Source: Hyphomicrobiales bacterium (lineage in GTDB: Bacteria; Pseudomonadota; Alphaproteobacteria; Rhizobiales; Beijerinckiaceae). Taken from it: a stretch of DNA of 64,000 nucleotides. Of this stretch, positions 56,733 to 64,000 are shown in pieces. The translations under genes and the position numbers were made by a program. The stretch spans positions 1 to 64,000 of the forward strand of contig UCBZ01000009.1 of NCBI GenBank assembly GCA_900470775.1, read 5' to 3'. Every line of letters begins with the position of its first letter. Positions within the stretch are counted from its first letter, which is position 1. The notes under the pieces were generated by a model. The model did no database searches. It saw only the letters and a program-made list of their open reading frames with translations, and was not told the DNA's origin.

Positions 56733-58436
56733 TCAACCGCGCGTGGCGAAGCAGGCGAAGCCGTCGCGCTTGAGCCTGGCGCAGGCCTTCTCGGCATCCT
56801 TGGGATCCTCGAAGCCGGCGAAGCGGGCGCGGAACAGCGTCGAGCCGCCCTTCTCGACCTTCTCCGTGAAGCCCGAGGCGTCGGCGAGCGGGCCTGACGC
56901 CTTGGCGCGGGCGCGGACCAGGATGTCCTTGGCCTTGGCCTCGTCATCGGTGGCGCCGAGCTGGATGATCCATTTGCCGGCGGTGGCCAGCGCCGGGCGG
57001 GCTTCGCTCGGCTTGGCCTGCTCGGGGGCTTTCTCCACGAGTCTCGCCACCGTGGTGGTGCCGGCGTCGTGAAGTTTCTCGACCGGGGCCGCGGCGACGA
57101 CAGTGGGCGCCAGGCTGGCCACCTTGAGCGCGGGCTTCTCCTCGGGCTCGGCGACCTTGGCGATCGACGAGGTCACGTCGACATTCGCCGGCGGGCGCAT
57201 GACCTTGCCGTCGACGGCGGGAGCGCCGATCGACCAGCGCATGGCCGAGGGCGTCGTCGTCGCGGTGACGGGCCGCATGCCGGAGATCTGCAACTGCTGG
57301 GCGGCGCCGACATTCACGGGGCGCGGCGGGGCGATCGGGGTGGTCGTGGCGACCGGCGCATAGGCGCGGGCGGCGGCCGGAAGCGGAGCCTCCGTCTCGA
57401 TGCGCGGACGCGGCACCGGCATGGGCGCGGGTTCAGGCACGGCGGCGGTTACGATCGGTGCGGCGGGCCGCTGGCGCTCGTGAGCGCGTTCCTGGACACG
57501 CTCCGGCTGACGCTCCTCGGGCTCGGGCGCTTCGGCGACCATGGTGGCGCGGCCGCCGGTGGCGGCGCGGGGCAAGGTCGAGGCGACGAGATCGGCCATG
57601 ATCTTGTCGCGCGAATTGCCGGAGCGGCCGCCGAGCACGACGGAGACGATGTGCCGGCCTTCCGACTTGGCCGAGGTCATCAGGTTGAAGCCGGAGAGAT
57701 TGGTGTAGCCGGTCTTGATGCCGTCCACGCCCTCGACCCGGCCGAGCAGCTTGTTGTGGTTGCGATAGGCACCGCCCGCATAGTTGAACACGCGCGTCGA
57801 GAACATCGGGTAGTAGCGCGGGAAGCGCTCCTGGATGGCGCGGGCGAGGATCGTGAGATCGCGCGCCGTGGTGATGTTGGGCGGGCTGTGGGGCAGGCCG
57901 TGCGGGTTGTAGAAGGCCGAGCGGCTCATGCCGATCGAGCGGGCGCGCGCCGTCATCATCTGCGCGAACTCGTCCTCCGAGCCGGCGACATTCTCGGCGA
58001 CCGCCATGGCGACATCGTTGGCCGACTTGGTCACCAGGGCCAGGATCGCGTCACGCACTGAGATCGTCTCTCCGGGCGCAAAGCCGATCTTGGACGGCGC
58101 CTGGCGCGCCGCGTTGGCGGAGACCGTCAGCTCGGAATCCATCCTGAACTTGCCGCGCTCGAGCTGCTCGAACAGCAGATAGAGCGTCATGACCTTGGTG
58201 ATGGAGGCCGGGATGCGCGGGGCATCCTCGTTGACCGCATGCAGGGTGCGGCCGCTCTTCACATCGACGACCATCGCCGCATAGGGCGGCGCATAGCCGC
58301 CGCCGACATGGCGCCGCTTCTTGCGGGCCGCCTCGGCCGGAGACGCCACCGCCGCCACTGCGATCGCGACGATACCGATCATTCCGACGAGCGTGCGAAA
58401 GCGCACGCGCCGGGACCCAACGCAACTGAAAGCCAT
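56733..58436 (-). CDS. D-alanyl-D-alanine carboxypeptidase with C-terminal SPOR domain
   Basis: The 567-residue exported protein has a signal peptide ending near residue 36, a peptidase S11 domain with Ser78-Ile-Thr-Lys81, Ser138-Ala-Asn140 and Lys241-Thr-Gly243, a long Pro/Ala-rich linker (about residues 290-480), and a SPOR domain at the end (about 485-565: WIIQLGATDDEAKAKDILVRA). The enzyme trims the terminal D-Ala of peptidoglycan peptides. SPOR binds glycan stripped of peptides at the septum, so the protein probably acts at division or polar growth sites. Confidence 0.93.
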   Translation of the reverse strand: MAFSCVGSRRVRFRTLVGMIGIVAIAVAAVASPAEAARKKRRHVGGGYAPPYAAMVVDVKSGRTLHAVNEDAPRIPASITKVMTLYLLFEQLERGKFRMDSELTVSANAARQAPSKIGFAPGETISVRDAILALVTKSANDVAMAVAENVAGSEDEFAQMMTARARSIGMSRSAFYNPHGLPHSPPNITTARDLTILARAIQERFPRYYPMFSTRVFNYAGGAYRNHNKLLGRVEGVDGIKTGYTNLSGFNLMTSAKSEGRHIVSVVLGGRSGNSRDKIMADLVASTLPRAATGGRATMVAEAPEPEERQPERVQERAHERQRPAAPIVTAAVPEPAPMPVPRPRIETEAPLPAAARAYAPVATTTPIAPPRPVNVGAAQQLQISGMRPVTATTTPSAMRWSIGAPAVDGKVMRPPANVDVTSSIAKVAEPEEKPALKVASLAPTVVAAAPVEKLHDAGTTTVARLVEKAPEQAKPSEARPALATAGKWIIQLGATDDEAKAKDILVRARAKASGPLADASGFTEKVEKGGSTLFRARFAGFEDPKDAEKACARLKRDGFACFATRG

Positions 58437-58613
58437 GCAACCCGCCTCAACCAGAACTCACGTCCCCGGTCCCCGGCACCGTCTTGCGACGTGGCATAAG
58501 GGACACAGTTGAGGAGGTTAGGACGATGCGGTTACGGAGCCGTTAAAAGGCTAACGATCTCGATGCGTGCCGCCGATGTGCCGCGCCTGCGTCTGATGCA
58601 TTGCAGCACGTCC

Positions 58614-58642
58614 TTGACATTCATGTTGCGGTGCACAATATG
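58614..58642 (+). promoter_or_regulatory. Candidate sigma-70-type promoter of the phasin gene
   Basis: TTGACA at 58614-58619 is a perfect -35. About 16 bases later CAATAT (58636-58641) is a possible -10 of moderate quality. The leader to the phasin start is about 100 bases. The rest of the 308-base gap (58437-58744) shows no other element I can name. Confidence 0.5.
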
Positions 58643-58744
58643 AGAGCAGTCCCGGTGATGAACACTTTCATCTGACCTAGGGGCGAAGAAACCCGGGCTT
58701 CAGGCTCGTCAGCAGAGGCGGCACTCCGTGCCGAGGGAAGAAAC

Positions 58745-59086
58745 ATGATCCAGCAGTTCGAGACCATCCAGAAGGCCTCCAAAGAGAACGTCGATGCGGC
58801 CCTGAAGGCCTTCGGCGCCACCTCCAAGAGCGTCCAGACCATTGCCGTCGAGGCGACCGACTATGCCAAGAAGTCCTTCGAGACCGGCACCGCCACGATC
58901 GAGAAGCTCGCCGGCGTCAAGACGCTCGAGAAGGCCATCGAGATCCAGACCGATTACGTCAAGACCGCCTTCGAGGGCGCCGTCGCCCAGATGACGAAGA
59001 TGGGCGAGCTCTACTCCTCGCTGGCCAAGGACGCTTACAAGCCGTTCGAGGGCATCGTCGCCAAGGCCGTTCCGGCCACCAAGTGA
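58745..59086 (+). CDS. Phasin-family protein
   Basis: A 113-residue amphipathic helical protein with the phasin pattern: NVDAALKAFGATSKSVQTIA, EATDYAKKSFETGTATIEKLAG and AIEIQTDYVKTAFEG. Phasins coat polyhydroxyalkanoate granules and some act in stress. AGGGAAGAAAC precedes the ATG. It has its own promoter and a strong terminator, so it is a single-gene unit. No PHA synthase gene is in the window. Confidence 0.92.
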   Translation: MIQQFETIQKASKENVDAALKAFGATSKSVQTIAVEATDYAKKSFETGTATIEKLAGVKTLEKAIEIQTDYVKTAFEGAVAQMTKMGELYSSLAKDAYKPFEGIVAKAVPATK

Positions 59087-59140
59087 TGTGACGCCCGCCC
59101 GCGCCTCTGGCAGCGGGCGGCGCAGTTCCTTCCATGATCG

Positions 59141-59170
59141 AGCCCGGCCTTGCGGCCGGGCTTTTTCTTT
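59141..59170 (+). terminator. Intrinsic terminator of the phasin gene
   Basis: AGCCCGGCC (59141-59149) and GGCCGGGCT (59154-59162) form a perfect nine-base stem with loop TTGC, followed by TTTTTCTTT. It lies 55 bases after the phasin stop and just before the convergent aldo-keto reductase stop. Confidence 0.92.
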
Positions 59171-59186
59171 GTGCGCTGCTGGACGG

Positions 59187-60068
59187 TCAGCCGTGATCGA
59201 CGCGCGTGGCGATGCCGTCCAGCGCCGTGAGCACCTGCGCCGGCAAAACGAGGTCGGCTGCGGCCAGGTTCTCGCGCAGATGCGCGACCGACGAGGTTCC
59301 CGGGATCAGCAGGATGTTGGGCGCCCGGTGCAGCAGCCAGGCCAGCGCGACCTGCATCGGTGTGGCGCCAAGCTGCGCGGCGACATCCGACAGCGTCGAT
59401 GATTGCAGTGGGCTGAAGCCGCCCAGCGGGAAGAACGGCACATAGGCGATGCCGTCGCGGGCGAGGTCCTCGACCAGGACATCGTCGGCGCGATGCGCGA
59501 GATTGTACTGGTTCTGGACGCAGACGATCGGCACGATTTTGCGCGCATCAGCGATCTGTTTGCGCGTGACGTTGCTCAGGCCGATATGCCGGATGAGGCC
59601 CTTGCGCTGCAGTTCGGCGAGCGTGGCAAGCTGTTCCTCCAGCGGACCTTCGGCCGGGCCGTGAACGTCGAACATGGCGCGCAGATTGACGACCTCCAGA
59701 ACGTCGAGACCGAGATTGCGGAGATTGTCATGGACCGCCTTGGTCAGGTCCTCTGCCGAGAAGGCCGGAATCCAGGAGGCGTCCTCGCCGCGCCGGGCGC
59801 CGATCTTGGTGACGATGACGAGATCGTCCGGGTAGGGATGCAACGCTTCCCGGATGATCTGGTTCGTGACATGCGGCCCATAGAAATCCGAGGTGTCGAT
59901 GTGGTTCACGCCGGTGGCGACCGCCTCGCGCAGCACGGCGAGCGCCGCTTGACGATCCTTGGGCGGGCCGAAGACGCCGGGGCCGGCAAGCTGCATGGCG
60001 CCGTAGCCGAGGCGTTTCACGGGACGGTCGCCGAGGACGAGCGTGTCGGACTGGTCGATATTGGACAT
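59187..60068 (-). CDS. Aldo/keto reductase
   Basis: The 293-residue TIM-barrel oxidoreductase has the family blocks RLGYGAMQLAGP, HIDTSDFYGPH (Asp and catalytic Tyr), VTKIGAR (catalytic Lys) and IPGTSSVAHLRENL for NADPH binding. The segment after strand four (VVNLRAM) lacks the usual His, as in the YdbC-like subgroup. The substrate is unknown. It diverges from the LysR gene across 94 bases and is probably its target. Confidence 0.92.
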   Translation of the reverse strand: MSNIDQSDTLVLGDRPVKRLGYGAMQLAGPGVFGPPKDRQAALAVLREAVATGVNHIDTSDFYGPHVTNQIIREALHPYPDDLVIVTKIGARRGEDASWIPAFSAEDLTKAVHDNLRNLGLDVLEVVNLRAMFDVHGPAEGPLEEQLATLAELQRKGLIRHIGLSNVTRKQIADARKIVPIVCVQNQYNLAHRADDVLVEDLARDGIAYVPFFPLGGFSPLQSSTLSDVAAQLGATPMQVALAWLLHRAPNILLIPGTSSVAHLRENLAAADLVLPAQVLTALDGIATRVDHG

Positions 60069-60162
60069 GGCTGATCTCCTGTGGGAACGAGCCTGACCTA
60101 GTCATTGCGATACCGCGCGAGAATGGGCCATAATCGGCACGGGTTGTGCGGGATGGCGAACA

Positions 60163-61074
60163 ATGAAAGTCGATCTCGGCGATCTCAACGCCTTCGTCGC
60201 GGTGGCGCGTGCCAAGGGCTTTCGCGACGCGGCGCGGGCGAGCGGCGGCAGCGCATCGGGTTTGAGCGAAGCAGTGCGCCGGCTTGAGGCGCAGCTCGGC
60301 GTCAGGCTGCTCAACCGCACGACGCGCAGCGTTGCGGCCACCGAAGCCGGCCAGCGTCTGCTGGAACGGCTCGGGCCGGCCCTGAGCGAAATGGAAGCGG
60401 CTCTCGACGTCGTCAACAGCTTCCGCGACCGGCCGGCGGGAACACTGCGCCTCAACGTGCCGGTCAGCGCCTCGCGCTTGATCCTGCCGGAAATCGTGCC
60501 GGGCTTCCTTGCCGCCTATCCGGATATCCGCCTGGAGGTGGTCGCCGAGGAGAGCTTCGTCGATGTGCTTGCCGCCGGCTGCGATGCCGGCATCCGCTAT
60601 GATGAGCGGCTGGAGCAGGACATGATCGCGGTGCCGATCGGGCCGCGCGTCCAGCGCTTCGCCGCTGCGGCCGCGCCTTCCTATCTCGACCGTCGCGGCC
60701 GGCCGGAGCATCCGCGCGACTTGCTCGGCCACGACTGCCTGCTTGGCCGGTTCGCGAGCGGCGCCCTGACGGCGCCATGGGAGTTCGAGCGCGACGGCGA
60801 GACCGTGCGAGTCGATCCCACCGGTCCGCTGATCGTCAGTGCCGGAGGGGCGATCGATCTCCTGGTCGAATCCGCAATCGCCGGCAGCGGCATCATCTTC
60901 CTGTTCGAGGGCTGGCTGCGCCCGCATCTCGACAGCGGTGCGCTTGAACCGGTTCTGGAAAGCTGGTGGCAGAGCTTCCCTGGCCCGTTCCTGTACTATC
61001 CGGGCCGCCGCCTGGTGCCGGCGCCACTGCGGGCGTTTCTCGATTTCATCAAGGGACCAGCCGGCCGTGCCTGA
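60163..61074 (+). CDS. LysR-family transcriptional regulator
   Basis: A 303-residue LTTR. The winged helix-turn-helix covers residues about 1-62 (LGDLNAFVAVARAKGFRDAA, then LEAQLGVRLLNRTTRSVAATEAG). The effector domain follows (SRLILPEIVPGFLAAYPDIRLE and DAGIRYDERLEQDM), typical of the subgroup that controls nearby oxidoreductases. It starts back to back with the aldo/keto reductase gene, suggesting mutual control through the 94-base gap, where ATTGCGATACCG...GAGAAT could form an LTTR-box-like site. Confidence 0.94.
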   Translation: MKVDLGDLNAFVAVARAKGFRDAARASGGSASGLSEAVRRLEAQLGVRLLNRTTRSVAATEAGQRLLERLGPALSEMEAALDVVNSFRDRPAGTLRLNVPVSASRLILPEIVPGFLAAYPDIRLEVVAEESFVDVLAAGCDAGIRYDERLEQDMIAVPIGPRVQRFAAAAAPSYLDRRGRPEHPRDLLGHDCLLGRFASGALTAPWEFERDGETVRVDPTGPLIVSAGGAIDLLVESAIAGSGIIFLFEGWLRPHLDSGALEPVLESWWQSFPGPFLYYPGRRLVPAPLRAFLDFIKGPAGRA

Positions 61075-61183
61075 TCGGGAGTCTGGGTTGTGCAGGGACA
61101 AGGCCCTGCTTCAAACGATTGAAAACTGGCGCGATGAGGCGCATGTCTAGCGCGTTGCGCCGCGGGCTCCGTGGCCTTTCCTG

Positions 61184-62728
61184 ATGATGGTTTCTCTCAT
61201 GCTCGACAAAGCGATTCCGCCGCGGACCCTCAAGCTGAACGCGGTCGACAATGTCGCCGTCGCAGTTGATCCGATCGATGTCGGCGTCACGGCTGCGGGG
61301 GTGACGGCGCTGAAGCGGATTCCGCGCGGGCACAAGCTGGCGCTGGCACCGATCGCCAAGGACGAGCCGATCCGCAAGTTCGGCCAGATCATCGGTTTCG
61401 CTACCGTGGATATTCCGCCCGGCGAATGGGTGCATGAGCATAATACCGGCTTCCATGCCTTCGAGCGCGACTATGCCTTCTGCGCCGAGGCCAAGCCCGA
61501 ATTCGTGCTGCCGGTCGAACAGCAGGCGACCTTCGAGGGCTTCCGGCGGAAGGACGGCAAGGCCGGCACCCGCAACTATGTCGGCATCCTGACCTCGGTG
61601 AACTGCTCGGCTTCGGCCGCCCGCTTCATGGCCGAGGAGGTCAAGCGCTCCGGCCTGCTCGCCGATTATCCCAATGTCGACGGCGTCATCGCGCTGACCC
61701 ACGGCACCGGCTGCGGCATCGACTACAACGGCGAGAGCTTCGAGGTGCTGAAGCGCACCACCTGGGGCTATGCCTGCAATCCGAACATGGCTGCCGTGCT
61801 GGTCGTCGGGCTGGGCTGCGAGGGTTTCCAGATCAAGCGCATGAAGGACGCCTATGGCGTCGAGGAGAGCGATGTCTTCCGCACGCTGACGATCCAGGAG
61901 ACCGGCGGCACCCGCAAGGCTGTTGCGGCCGGCATCGATGCGCTGAAAATCATGCTGCCGATCGCTAACCGCGCCGTGCGCGAGACCGTGCCGGCGTCGG
62001 AACTGATGCTGGCGCTGCAATGCGGCGGCTCGGACGGCTATTCCGGCATCACCGCCAACCCGGCGCTGGGCAAGGCCGTCGATCTGCTGGTCGAGCATGG
62101 CGGGACCGCCATCCTCTCGGAGACGCCGGAGATCTACGGCGCCGAGCATCTCTTGACCCGTCGCGCCGCGACCCGCGAGGTCGGTGAGAAGCTCGTCGGC
62201 ATCATCAAATGGTGGGAGGATTATACCGCCCGCGCCCGGATGGACATGAACAACAACCCGTCGCCCGGCAACAAGGCCGGCGGGCTGACGACCATCCTGG
62301 AGAAGTCGCTGGGCGCTGCGGCCAAGGGCGGGACCAAGACGCTGGCCGCCGTCTACCACTACGCCGAGCCGGTGCGCTCCAAGGGCTTCGTCTATATGGA
62401 TACGCCCGGCTACGATCCGGTCTCGGCGACGGGGCAGGTGGCCGGCGGCGCCAATATCCTCGCCTTCACCACGGGGCGCGGCTCGGCCTATGGCTGCAAG
62501 CCGACGCCCTCGGTCAAGCTCGCGACCAACACGCCGATGTATCTCAAGCAGACCGACGACATGGACATCAACTGCGGCGATGTCCTCGACGGCGTGACGC
62601 TGGAGGAGAAGGGCCAGGAGATCTTCGACTATCTGCTGCGCGTCGCCTCGGGCGAGCACTCGAAGTCCGAAGCGATGGGGTATGGCGACGCCGAATTCGT
62701 GCCCTGGCAGATCGGCGCGACGATGTGA
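61184..62728 (+). CDS. UxaA-family dehydratase (altronate/galactarate dehydratase-like)
   Basis: The 514-residue protein has an N-terminal SAF domain (about residues 10-90) and a C-terminal UxaA domain with GTRNYVGILTSVNCSAS, THGTGCGIDY, LALQCGGSDGYSGITANPA, ETPEIYGAEHLLTRRA and DMNNNPSPGNKAGGL. Such enzymes dehydrate sugar acids in hexuronate or glucarate pathways with iron. Whether the substrate is altronate or galactarate cannot be decided. The start could be 61184 or the ATG at 61199. A weak hairpin with TTT (62799-62823) follows. Confidence 0.9.
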   Translation: MMVSLMLDKAIPPRTLKLNAVDNVAVAVDPIDVGVTAAGVTALKRIPRGHKLALAPIAKDEPIRKFGQIIGFATVDIPPGEWVHEHNTGFHAFERDYAFCAEAKPEFVLPVEQQATFEGFRRKDGKAGTRNYVGILTSVNCSASAARFMAEEVKRSGLLADYPNVDGVIALTHGTGCGIDYNGESFEVLKRTTWGYACNPNMAAVLVVGLGCEGFQIKRMKDAYGVEESDVFRTLTIQETGGTRKAVAAGIDALKIMLPIANRAVRETVPASELMLALQCGGSDGYSGITANPALGKAVDLLVEHGGTAILSETPEIYGAEHLLTRRAATREVGEKLVGIIKWWEDYTARARMDMNNNPSPGNKAGGLTTILEKSLGAAAKGGTKTLAAVYHYAEPVRSKGFVYMDTPGYDPVSATGQVAGGANILAFTTGRGSAYGCKPTPSVKLATNTPMYLKQTDDMDINCGDVLDGVTLEEKGQEIFDYLLRVASGEHSKSEAMGYGDAEFVPWQIGATM

Positions 62729-62845
62729 TCGGGATGCGGTTCGAGCGAACGGCTTGAACCGGATCGGCTCCTGATGCGACGAAGCGTGTGAACCGGCGAC
62801 GCCATCAGGCGCGCCGGCGTTTTCGTCTCTCGGCCAAGGTTCATC

Positions 62846-63238
62846 ATGAAGTCCATCGTTCTCGTCACCGTGCCGCGCGTCCTGCTCGGGTTGCTCTTTC
62901 TCGTCTCCGCCGCTGACGGCTTCTGGTGGATGGCGACCGGCGCCCACTTCATCCATCCCCCCACCAGCGAGCGCGGCGTCGTCTTCGAGATGGCGCTGCA
63001 GAATTCCGGCTTCTTCTGGCCACTGCTGAAGAGCGTCAATCTGGTCGGGGGGCTCAGCCTGCTGCTGAACATCGCCCCGGCGCTTGGGCTCGCCCTGATC
63101 GCGCCGGTGATGGCGGTCATCGTGCTGTTCCATCTGGCGATCAACCCGCAGGGCATTCCCGTCGCGGTGATCCTCGTCGTGCTCGGTGGCTTGCTGGTCT
63201 GGGCCTATCGCGAGCGCTACGCGGGGTTGCTGCGCTGA
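62846..63238 (+). CDS. DoxX-like small membrane protein
   Basis: A 130-residue protein with four predicted membrane helices. The start MKSIVLVTVPRVLLGLLFLVSAADGF and the segment LLKSVNLVGGLSLLLN resemble DoxX/DUF417-like proteins. No enzymatic residues are evident. Function unknown; context gives only weak support for sugar-acid metabolism. An AAGG sequence 12 bases upstream may be the ribosome binding site. Confidence 0.72.
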   Translation: MKSIVLVTVPRVLLGLLFLVSAADGFWWMATGAHFIHPPTSERGVVFEMALQNSGFFWPLLKSVNLVGGLSLLLNIAPALGLALIAPVMAVIVLFHLAINPQGIPVAVILVVLGGLLVWAYRERYAGLLR

Positions 63239-63245
63239 CGTGAGC

Positions 63246-63338
63246 CGTCATTCTCGGGCGAAGCGAAGAGCAGACCCGAGAATCTCTCAGACCGGTTAGC
63301 TGGTTTCAGAGATGCTCGGGTCAAGCCCGAGCATGACG
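63246..63338 (+). repeat. RIME-like palindromic intergenic repeat
   Basis: A 93-base copy. Left hairpin CGTCATTCTCGGGC...AGACCCGAGAATCTC, right hairpin GAGATGCTCGGGTCAAGCCCGAGCATGACG. The right module is identical over at least 25 bases to the copy at 34007-34037. It sits between the DoxX-like gene and the convergent aminotransferase gene. Confidence 0.8.
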
Positions 63339-63350
63339 ACCCAGGCGACC

Positions 63351-64000
63351 TCAAACCGAAAAACCGCGCAGCCTGTCGCTCAACTCACCGATCCGGTCGG
63401 CCGCGACATTTGCAATCGCGATGCGCAGATGCTGCTCCTGTCCCGGGCCGAAATAGGGGCCGGGCAGGGCCAGCACGCCGCGTTCCTCGACCAGCCGGCG
63501 CACGACATCGGCAGCGGGGACGCCAGCGAAGGGATGCGCGACATAAGCGAAATAGGCGCCGGCCGCGAGCACCTGCCAGTCATTGAGAGGGGCCATCGCC
63601 TCGCGGAACAGCGCCGCACGGGCGTTGATCTCGGTGCGGTTGGCCTCGCGCCAGTCGCGGATGCCGGCGATGCCCCAGGTCACGGCCGCCTGACCGGCGC
63701 GCACCGGGCTGATCTGGACGCAATCGAGCACCTTGGCGATCTCGGCCATGACGGACTCGCCTGCCGTGATCGCGCCGAGACGCCAGCCCGGCACGGCATA
63801 GGCCTTGGAGAAACTGTAAAGCCCGATCACCGAATCCTGCCAGCGCGTTGTCGCAAAGATTTCATGTGGCGCGGCAACGCCCGCGGGCAGGAAATCGCGA
63901 TAGGTCTCGTCGAGCACGAGCCAGAGCCCGCGCCGGGCGCAGAGTTCGGCGAAGGCGGCGATGGTGGAGGGTGGGTAGATCGCGCCGGTCGGGTTGTTGG
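63351..64000 (-). CDS. Class I/II pyridoxal-phosphate aminotransferase (partial, C-terminal part)
   Basis: About 216 residues to the window edge. On the minus strand it reads NNPTGAIYPPSTI (the NPTG motif), VLDETYRDF (Asp and Tyr contacting the cofactor) and SFSKAYAVPGWRLG, where Lys forms the Schiff base with PLP. The end carries LRIAIANV, the Arg that binds the substrate carboxylate. The N-terminus lies outside the window. The substrate cannot be told. Confidence 0.92.
   Translation of the reverse strand, partial: NNPTGAIYPPSTIAAFAELCARRGLWLVLDETYRDFLPAGVAAPHEIFATTRWQDSVIGLYSFSKAYAVPGWRLGAITAGESVMAEIAKVLDCVQISPVRAGQAAVTWGIAGIRDWREANRTEINARAALFREAMAPLNDWQVLAAGAYFAYVAHPFAGVPAADVVRRLVEERGVLALPGPYFGPGQEQHLRIAIANVAADRIGELSDRLRGFSV

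Overview
This window is high-GC chromosomal DNA from an alphaproteobacterium, most likely of the order Hyphomicrobiales (Rhizobiales). The ribosomal proteins, the short-lid adenylate kinase, the FliN-like/lipB neighbourhood, the DUF1489 gene and the palindromic intergenic repeats all fit that order. A Bosea-like genus is my best guess, but this is inference because no 16S gene is present.

Layout. (1) 1-14735: the end of tuf, then a continuous S10-spc-alpha ribosomal supercluster (rpsJ to rplQ, with secY, adk and rpoA), closed by a clear terminator at 14707-14735. Several gaps in it are wider than usual and hold strong hairpins without U-tracts; one gap (rpsM-rpsK) holds a copy of the interspersed repeat found elsewhere in the window. 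(2) 14.8-25.4 kb: a CPBP membrane protease, a Bug-type solute-binding protein, a short BLUF photoreceptor, a DegP/HtrA protease overlapping rarA, a porin, crcB overlapping an RluC/RluD-type pseudouridine synthase, a PsiF-like secreted protein, a HAD phosphatase and an unassigned protein. (3) 25.5-34 kb: propionyl-CoA carboxylase alpha subunit, a GST, an LprI-like protein, YdcF, DUF3253/DUF599 proteins, an ABC exporter and a gamma-glutamylcyclotransferase-like protein. (4) 34-43 kb: isovaleryl-CoA dehydrogenase, a nickel/cobalt sensor-exporter pair with a palindromic operator, a ZntB/CorA-like channel, two tandem GH25 lysozyme-like proteins, MgtE, tRNA-Leu(GAG), a stand-alone FliN-like protein and lipB. 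(5) 43-53 kb: methylcrotonyl-CoA carboxylase beta and alpha subunits, separated by about 4.8 kb that includes one strikingly AT-rich orphan gene. (6) 53-64 kb: DUF1489, parDE toxin-antitoxin, panC, an overlapping VWA/J-domain gene pair, a DacA-SPOR peptidase, a phasin, an aldo-keto reductase divergent from a LysR regulator, a UxaA-family dehydratase, a DoxX-like protein and the end of an aminotransferase.

How genes fit together. Isovaleryl-CoA dehydrogenase and both methylcrotonyl-CoA carboxylase subunits form the middle of leucine catabolism, and the nearby PccA would handle propionyl-CoA. The metal genes at 35.5-37.8 kb form a small divalent-cation homeostasis unit. At least nine copies of mosaic palindromic intergenic repeats (RIME-like) are scattered between genes. 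The most interesting unexplained items are the VWA/J-domain pair, the AT-rich orphan inside the split mcc locus, the cysteine-less CsoR/RcnR-type regulator and the hairpin ladder in the ribosomal cluster.
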